Shown one piece after another: positions 58,950 through 64,000 of a stretch of 64,000 nucleotides of DNA. Each line of letters opens with the position of its first letter. Position 1 is the first letter of the stretch. The notes beneath the pieces are model-generated. The model saw only the letters and a list, made by a program, of their open reading frames with translations, did not search any database and was not told the DNA's origin. The DNA lies in the NCBI GenBank assembly GCA_965200435.1, contig OZ241337.1:992001-1056000 (forward strand), in the 5' to 3' direction. The DNA comes from Bin75 sp965200435 (lineage in GTDB: Bacteria > Nitrospirota > Nitrospiria > Nitrospirales > UBA8639). The position numbers and the translations under genes are program-made.

Positions 58950-60391
58950 TACCGTGTGTGTCCCAATTTCTCGGCCTTCTCGATGGCTTCTTCAATCGCC
59001 CCGACCATGTAAAACGCCTGCTCCGGCAAATCGTCATGCTTACCGTCGACGATTTCCTTAAAGCTGCGGACGGTGTCCTTGAGTTTCACGTATTTCCCCG
59101 GCGTGCCCGTGAAGGCTTCGGCCACATGGAACGGCTGGGAGAGGAAGCGTTGCAGCTTGCGCGCGCGTGTGACGATCTGCTTGTCCTCTTCGGACAATTC
59201 GTCCATCCCGAGAATGGCAATGATGTCCTGCAGGTCTTTATATCGCTGCAAGGTCCCTTGAACCTGCTGCACGACGTTGTAGTGCTCTTCCCCAAGCACA
59301 TGGGGATCCAGAATCCTCGATGTGGAATCGAGCGGATCCACCGCTGGGTAAATACCCAACTCCGCCAATTGTCGGGACAACACGGTCGTAGCATCCAGGT
59401 GGGCGAACGTGGTAGCGGGTGCCGGGTCCGTGAGATCGTCGGCCGGCACGTAGATCGCCTGAACCGAGGTGATCGAACCTTTTTTTGTTGAGGTAATCCG
59501 CTCCTGCAGCGTCCCCATTTCCGTCCCCAGGGTCGGCTGATACCCCACGGCCGACGGCATGCGGCCCAACAAGGCCGATACCTCCGAGCCGGCTTGCGTG
59601 AACCGGAAAATGTTGTCGATAAACAGGAGCACGTCCTGGTTTTCTTCATCCCGAAAATATTCGGCAATGGTCAACCCGGTGAGCCCTACCCGAAGCCGTG
59701 CGCCCGGCGGTTCATTCATCTGTCCGTACACCAACGCCGCTTTGGACTTGGTGTAGTCGGAAGGATCGATGACTTTGGACTCCTGCATTTCATGCCACAG
59801 GTCGTTCCCTTCACGCGTTCGCTCGCCGACGCCCGCAAACACGGAAAAACCGCCGTGGTGCAGGGCGATGTTGTTAATCAGCTCCATGATAATCACGGTT
59901 TTGCCCACGCCGGCGCCACCGAACAGGCCCACTTTTCCGCCTTTGGCATAAGGCTCCAGCAGATCAACCACCTTAATGCCGGTTTCCAGCACCTCCGTCT
60001 TGGTTTCCTGCTCTTCGAGGGGTGGAGCCGAGCGATGAATGGAATACGTTTTCTTGGCGGAAACCGGACCGAAGCCATCGACCGGATCGCCCAACACGTT
60101 GACAACCCGACCGAGCGTCTCACGGCCCACGGGCACCGAGATGGGCTGACCCGTATCCCGGACTTCCAGGCCGCGCACCAATCCGTCCGTGGAGGACATC
60201 GCCACGGCACGCGCCCGGTTCTCTCCCAAGTGCTGGGCGACCTCCATGGTCAATTCCGCGCCACCGGCCTGATCCTCACCGTTACGTGTAATCTTGAGCG
60301 CGTTGTAAATGTTGGGCAGATGCCCAGGGGGAAATTCCACGTCCACCACGGGCCCGATGACCTGAATGACTTTTCCTGTTTCGGCACTCAC
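58949..60391 (-). CDS. atpD: ATP synthase beta subunit
   Basis: A 480-residue catalytic subunit. Walker A is GLFGGAGVGKTVIIMELI; other signatures are GERTREGNDLWHEM, the DELSEED-type loop seen as GMDELSEEDKQ, and PAPATTFAHLDATTVLSR. All catalytic residues appear present. It forms the alternating F1 hexamer with alpha. Confidence 0.97.
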   Translation of the reverse strand: MSAETGKVIQVIGPVVDVEFPPGHLPNIYNALKITRNGEDQAGGAELTMEVAQHLGENRARAVAMSSTDGLVRGLEVRDTGQPISVPVGRETLGRVVNVLGDPVDGFGPVSAKKTYSIHRSAPPLEEQETKTEVLETGIKVVDLLEPYAKGGKVGLFGGAGVGKTVIIMELINNIALHHGGFSVFAGVGERTREGNDLWHEMQESKVIDPSDYTKSKAALVYGQMNEPPGARLRVGLTGLTIAEYFRDEENQDVLLFIDNIFRFTQAGSEVSALLGRMPSAVGYQPTLGTEMGTLQERITSTKKGSITSVQAIYVPADDLTDPAPATTFAHLDATTVLSRQLAELGIYPAVDPLDSTSRILDPHVLGEEHYNVVQQVQGTLQRYKDLQDIIAILGMDELSEEDKQIVTRARKLQRFLSQPFHVAEAFTGTPGKYVKLKDTVRSFKEIVDGKHDDLPEQAFYMVGAIEEAIEKAEKLGHTR

Positions 60392-60420
60392 CTGATGACT
60401 CCCTTTCTGCCTGACGCCGC

Positions 60421-61296
60421 CTACTTCAACGCCTCCGCCCCGCCCACGATGTCCATCAATTCTTTCGTAATCGCGGCCTGCCGGGTTTTATTGTAAAACA
60501 ACGTGACTTTCTGAATCAGTTCTCCCGCGTTCCGGGTCGCCCCGTCCATCGCGGTCATGCGCGCGGCCTGTTCGGCAGCCGCGGATTCCAATAACACGCG
60601 AAACGCCTGAACTTGAAAATGCTTCGGAAGCAGGGTTTCGAGCAATTCATGCTCATCCGGCTCGAACAAATAGGCGCCCACGGCCATGGCCGGCTCCTGA
60701 GGAGTTTCTTCATTCAATGATTCGATCGGCAGCAGTTTCTCAACCACCACGCGTTGCTGCATCACGGATTTGAATTCGTTGTAGACCACGTACAGTTGAT
60801 CGAACGTACCGTCGTTATAGTGTTGGATGATATCCTGCCCCATGTCCAGGGAATGTTCGAAACTCAAGCGATCGAAAATGCCCGGCCATTCCTGCCGAAT
60901 CGTCCACGCGCGCCGTCGGAAAAAATCACAGCCTTTGCGACCGGCCACGGATACGCTCACCTGTTCGCCCTGTTCCGCGTGTGTCTGCAGGAATTCCATG
61001 GCCTGCCTGAGAATATTGGCGTTAAAGGCTCCGCACAGGCCCCGGTCACTCGTGATCACGAGCAATTCGGTTTTGTGCCCCTCGCGTTTGCGCAACAGAG
61101 GATGCGAAATGAGGCTTGCCCGTTCCGCAAGATTCCGCACCACGTCCCGAAGCTGATGCGCGTACGGGCGGGATGAGAGAATACGGTCCTGGGCCCGCTT
61201 GAGCTTGGCCGCGGCAACCATTTTCATGGCTTTCGTGATTTTCTGGGTATTTTTCACGGAAGCAATCTTCCGTCTCAGGCTTTGTAGACTTGGCAT
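60421..61296 (-). CDS. atpG: ATP synthase gamma subunit
   Basis: A 291-residue central stalk subunit. The N-terminal helix begins MPSLQSLRRKIASVKNTQKI and continues TKAMKMVAAAKLKRAQ, and the C-terminal helix reads FYNKTRQAAITKELMDIVGG. Middle block LLVITSDRGLCGAFNANILR is standard. Starts 15 bp after atpA ends. Confidence 0.96.
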   Translation of the reverse strand: MPSLQSLRRKIASVKNTQKITKAMKMVAAAKLKRAQDRILSSRPYAHQLRDVVRNLAERASLISHPLLRKREGHKTELLVITSDRGLCGAFNANILRQAMEFLQTHAEQGEQVSVSVAGRKGCDFFRRRAWTIRQEWPGIFDRLSFEHSLDMGQDIIQHYNDGTFDQLYVVYNEFKSVMQQRVVVEKLLPIESLNEETPQEPAMAVGAYLFEPDEHELLETLLPKHFQVQAFRVLLESAAAEQAARMTAMDGATRNAGELIQKVTLFYNKTRQAAITKELMDIVGGAEALK

Positions 61297-61311
61297 GGCG
61301 CGCCGGTACGA

Positions 61312-62820
61312 TCAGAATTGTTTCGTCTGTTTATAGTCGGCAATGACCTGCTTGAGTTGTCCGCCGAATTCCTCGTCGATTTTCTTTTTGGCAACGATGT
61401 CTTCCCGCAATTGAGGATGCCGTTCCTTGATGTACGCCAGCAGGCCTTCTTCAAATTCACGTACCTTACTCACGGGTACGTCATCGACAAATCCATTGAC
61501 CCCGGCAAAAATCGACAACACCTGGTCCGCTACTGGCATGGGTTTGTACTGTTCCTGCTTGAGCAGCTCCACCATTCGCGCCCCTCGAGCCAACTGCGCC
61601 TGCGTGGCTTTATCCAGTTCACTGCCGAATTGAGCGAACGCGGCCATTTCCCGATATTGGGCCAAATCGAGTCGAAGGGTGCCGGCGACCTGTTTCATGG
61701 TCTTAATCTGGGCCGCTCCACCCACGCGGGACACCGACAACCCCACGTTGATGGCTGGGCGAATCCCCGAATAAAACAAATCACTGGCCAAATAAATTTG
61801 TCCGTCCGTAATGGAAATCACATTGGTAGGAATATAGGCCGACACATCGCCAGCCTGCGTTTCGATAATGGGCAGGGCGGTCAGACTCCCCGATCCTTTT
61901 TCTTCGCTCAACTTGGCGGCACGCTCCAACAACCGGGAGTGCAAGAAGAACACGTCGCCGGGAAACGCCTCACGACCCGGCGGCCGGCGCAACAACAGGG
62001 ACAATTGTCGATAGGCCACGGCGTGTTTGGACAAGTCGTCATAGATAATGAGGGCATGTTTCCCATTGTCACGGAAATATTCACCCATGGACACCCCGGC
62101 ATAGGGCGAAAAGAACTGGAGCGGCGCCGCGTCACTGGCCGTAGCCGACACTACGGTGGTGTAGTCCATGGCCCCATGGTCTTCGAGCGTCTTCACGACA
62201 CGCGCGACCGTTGACCGCTTCTGACCGATCGCGACGTAGATGCAATAAACGTCGAGCCCCTTTTGGTTGATGATGGTATCCACCGCAATCGCCGTTTTGC
62301 CGGTCTGCCGGTCGCCGATGATCAACTCGCGTTGCCCGCGGCCAATGGGAATCATGGCGTCGATCGCCTTCAATCCCGTCTGCAACGGCTCGTTGACGGA
62401 TTGGCGTTCCACCACGCCTGGGGCACGGACTTCAATCAACCGGGTCTCCGACGTTTGCACCGGGCCTTTTCCGTCAATGGGTTGTCCCATCGCATCCACC
62501 ACGCGCCCGACGAGCGCCTCTCCCACGGGCACTTCAGCAATCCGGCCCGTCCGTTTGACCTGGTCGCCTTCTTTGATGCCGGGGTCCGATCCCATCAGTA
62601 CGGCCCCGACGCTGTCTTCTTCCAGATTCAGCGCCACTCCGAACACCTCCCCGGGAAACTCCAGCAATTCCCCGGCCATGGCGCCTTCGAGTCCGTAGAC
62701 CTTGGCAATGCCGTCCCCTACTTGAATGACGTAACCGGTCTCCGTCACATCGACACGCTGATCGAAGCCCTTGATTTTATCCTGAATAATGGAACTGATT
62801 TCTTCCGCCTTGATCTGCAT
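61312..62820 (-). CDS. atpA: ATP synthase alpha subunit
   Basis: A 502-residue non-catalytic nucleotide-binding subunit: MQIKAEEISSIIQDKIKGFD at the start, P-loop GDRQTGKTAIAVD, YDDLSKHAVAYRQLSLLLRR and PGREAFPGDVFFLHSRLLER. The arginine finger region is in VGLSVSRVGGAAQ. Starts 3 bp after atpH. Confidence 0.97.
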   Translation of the reverse strand: MQIKAEEISSIIQDKIKGFDQRVDVTETGYVIQVGDGIAKVYGLEGAMAGELLEFPGEVFGVALNLEEDSVGAVLMGSDPGIKEGDQVKRTGRIAEVPVGEALVGRVVDAMGQPIDGKGPVQTSETRLIEVRAPGVVERQSVNEPLQTGLKAIDAMIPIGRGQRELIIGDRQTGKTAIAVDTIINQKGLDVYCIYVAIGQKRSTVARVVKTLEDHGAMDYTTVVSATASDAAPLQFFSPYAGVSMGEYFRDNGKHALIIYDDLSKHAVAYRQLSLLLRRPPGREAFPGDVFFLHSRLLERAAKLSEEKGSGSLTALPIIETQAGDVSAYIPTNVISITDGQIYLASDLFYSGIRPAINVGLSVSRVGGAAQIKTMKQVAGTLRLDLAQYREMAAFAQFGSELDKATQAQLARGARMVELLKQEQYKPMPVADQVLSIFAGVNGFVDDVPVSKVREFEEGLLAYIKERHPQLREDIVAKKKIDEEFGGQLKQVIADYKQTKQF

Positions 62821-62823
62821 GCC

Positions 62824-63363
62824 TTACCCCTTTACCAATTGAGCCCGCATCTTGTGGAGCCGGCCCCTGACCGTACTGTCATAGACTTTACTCCCGATTT
62901 TTATTCGCACACCGGACAGCAAGGACGGATCGGATTGAAAGTCGACCTCCACCTCCCGCTTCGCTGTGGCGCCTAACTGAGCAAGAATGTCCTGTTTCAT
63001 GGTGTCGTCAACCGGTTGCGCTGAGACGACGACGATCTGTTGCTTGCCGCTTTGCCGGATCATCAACTCTCTGAAGGCCTCGGCAATTTCCGGCAGGAAC
63101 CCGATCCGGTTTTTTTTCAACAACTGTTCGCAGAATCGTCCCATCAACAGCGGGCAACCCGTCCGTTCGCACAACGCGGTGAGGACTTGCTGTTTTTCGT
63201 CCAGAGTAAACACCGGCGAGGCCAGAACGTGCTTGAACGCCGAAGAGTCCTTCAACCCGTGAGACAGGGCCTGCAACCCGTCCTGCGCAGCCGCCATGTC
63301 TTCATCGCGCATCAGGCGAAAAAACGCCTGAGCATACCGCCGTGCTATGGCACTTTTCATCAT
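62824..63363 (-). CDS. atpH: ATP synthase delta subunit
   Basis: A 179-residue delta (OSCP) subunit that joins F1 to the peripheral stalk: AIARRYAQAFFRLMRDEDM at the start and SDPSLLSGVRIKIGSKVYDS with TVRGRLHKMRAQL at the end. It is the first gene of the atpHAGDC set. The F0 genes (a, b, c subunits) are not next to it within this window, although on the right side the window ends 640 bp later with repeats and an IS. Confidence 0.93.
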   Translation of the reverse strand: MMKSAIARRYAQAFFRLMRDEDMAAAQDGLQALSHGLKDSSAFKHVLASPVFTLDEKQQVLTALCERTGCPLLMGRFCEQLLKKNRIGFLPEIAEAFRELMIRQSGKQQIVVVSAQPVDDTMKQDILAQLGATAKREVEVDFQSDPSLLSGVRIKIGSKVYDSTVRGRLHKMRAQLVKG

Positions 63364-63465
63364 GACTCAGTTGTGAAGAAAAAGACAAAACCCCAGTGCT
63401 TGCGCTGATCGCGCAAAAAAACGAGGAACGGTATCACGTGGAAATACAGGTGTCAACCGAGGAAG

Positions 63466-63700
63466 ATTGGGGATGATGTCTGTCACTTGACCAAGGTCTT
63501 CATGGCCTGACTGGCCCCCGACCACGGGTCCCCTTCCTGTCGGATGACGCAACGCTCATCCGACCTACCCGACTGACCGGAGCGCCCCCAACCCCCTCAA
63601 CCCCCCTTCTCAGGGGGATGTGGCCGGGCTGTGTTGTCGGTCGGGTTCGTCACAGGCGTCACCCGACACTGCTCACAGACAGGCCTGCCAAATTAGCGAC
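63466..63700 (-). repeat. inverted copy of the repeat at 7.4-7.9 kb
   Basis: The stretch from GGATGATGTCTGTCACTTGA through CCTCAACCCCCCTTCTCAGG is the reverse complement of 7690-7855 with some changes, and CAGGCGTCACCCGACACTGC matches 7421-7440 in reverse. It includes the REP-like hairpin at 63539-63566. The 408-bp gap between atpH and the last IS holds only this repeat. Confidence 0.8.
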
Positions 63701-63771
63701 ATCATTCCCGGAAGATTCAGGTCTGTGAAGCGCACTGGCGGTGCAAGCGCGTTGATGAAAACAAAAATTTC

Positions 63772-64000
63772 TGTATAAGTTCAGAAACATTTGGCATTCC
63801 TCGAAACAGGAGGAGAGGCCATGCAAATCCACCATGTCGGCTTCCGCATCCGGGGGTTTTACCGACTAGCTCAATTCAGGCCTCGTGGGGACATGATACC
63901 CCACGAGGCTCAACACCGATTCACTATTCTGCAGTTTTGGGCTCGGCACGGCCTGGTCGCGACGAGGGAGGCGTTTGGGGTGAGCCGCCGCACCCTCTAC
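63772..64000 (+). mobile_element. IS481-family insertion sequence, copy 5 (cut by window end)
   Basis: Begins TGTATAAGTTCAGAAACATT and continues without a break to the end of the window. It matches copy 2 (for example CGGCTTCCGCATCCGGGGGT) rather than copies 1, 3 and 4. The expected target duplication would be ATTTC (63767-63771); the other side is outside the window. Confidence 0.9.
63821..64000 (+). CDS. IS481 transposase, N-terminal part (3' end outside window)
   Basis: The ATG at 63821 follows AGGAGGAG. The 60 visible residues include the HTH start EAFGVSRRTLY. The catalytic residues lie outside the window, so it cannot be told whether this copy shares the Asp-to-Ala change of copy 2. 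Confidence 0.85.
   Translation, partial: MQIHHVGFRIRGFYRLAQFRPRGDMIPHEAQHRFTILQFWARHGLVATREAFGVSRRTLY

Noticed and set aside
58509..62976. Large plus-strand frames across the atp operon
   Set aside because: Shadows of highly conserved atp genes on the other strand.

Overview
The window is a 64 kb stretch of a GC-rich bacterial chromosome. It combines housekeeping genes (F1 ATP synthase subunits, RluD, AmtB, initiator tRNA, ribosome hibernation factor, RmuC, an acyl-lipid desaturase, an ABC exporter cluster) with a heavily disturbed accessory region. The gene mix (split F1 operon, AmtB, RRM protein, GldG/DUF4340 exporter, many repeats) would fit a Nitrospira-like member of the Nitrospirota, but I cannot place it firmly from sequence reading alone.

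Layout. 0-4.4 kb: a cut-off DUF4143 ATPase, an IS481-type insertion, a VapC toxin with a broken antitoxin, unknown genes and an alcohol dehydrogenase. 4.6-7.2 kb: leftward Pcm, a secreted Lon-like peptidase and a methyltransferase. 7.2-8 kb: repeats only. 8-14.3 kb: an enolase-superfamily enzyme, a Gfo/Idh/MocA oxidoreductase, an APH/P-loop kinase fusion, a CBS protein and an HPF-like protein. 14.4-19.9 kb: two IS copies, IS remnants, MITE-like repeats, an RRM protein, a desaturase and a tRNA-fMet gene split by a 276-nt group I intron. 20-27.5 kb: a leftward ABC export cluster (ATPase, permease, GldG-like, DUF4340), a frameshifted cupredoxin and a glycosyltransferase.

27.5-43.3 kb is a type I-G (formerly I-U) CRISPR-Cas locus read leftwards: cas3, cas8 (csx17), cas7 (csb1), cas5-cas6 (csb2), cas4-cas1, cas2 and a three-repeat array. 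Its most unusual part is cas3. The ORF has no stop after the helicase and HD domains, runs through a small antitoxin-like gene in another frame, and ends in a Fic (AMP-transferase fold) domain whose stop overlaps the csx17 start. The nested small gene carries the SxxxEG inhibitory motif of class I Fic antitoxins. A second copy of that antitoxin, with a truncated Fic and a truncated second cas3, lies just upstream. The cas operon is interrupted by a 3.3 kb block of toxin-antitoxin modules plus an IS, and the cas4-cas1 fusion is broken at a G7 tract.

43.4-52.8 kb: a Na+/H+ antiporter, dienelactone hydrolase, AmtB, a CDGSH protein, secreted proteins, and a pirin gene divergent from a sigma-54 activator, with a recognisable -24/-12 promoter and an upstream palindrome. 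53-57 kb: an islet between a tRNA-Arg fragment and the intact tRNA-Arg, holding rmuC, a three-gene TIGR04255 cassette and a ruined mazEF. 57-63.4 kb: atpH-A-G-D-C, rluD and a small helical protein, all leftward. The window ends in repeats and the start of another IS481 copy.

Overall the genome shows recent transposition (near-identical IS copies with intact 5-bp target duplications), a MITE family, REP-like hairpins and many decaying toxin-antitoxin systems.
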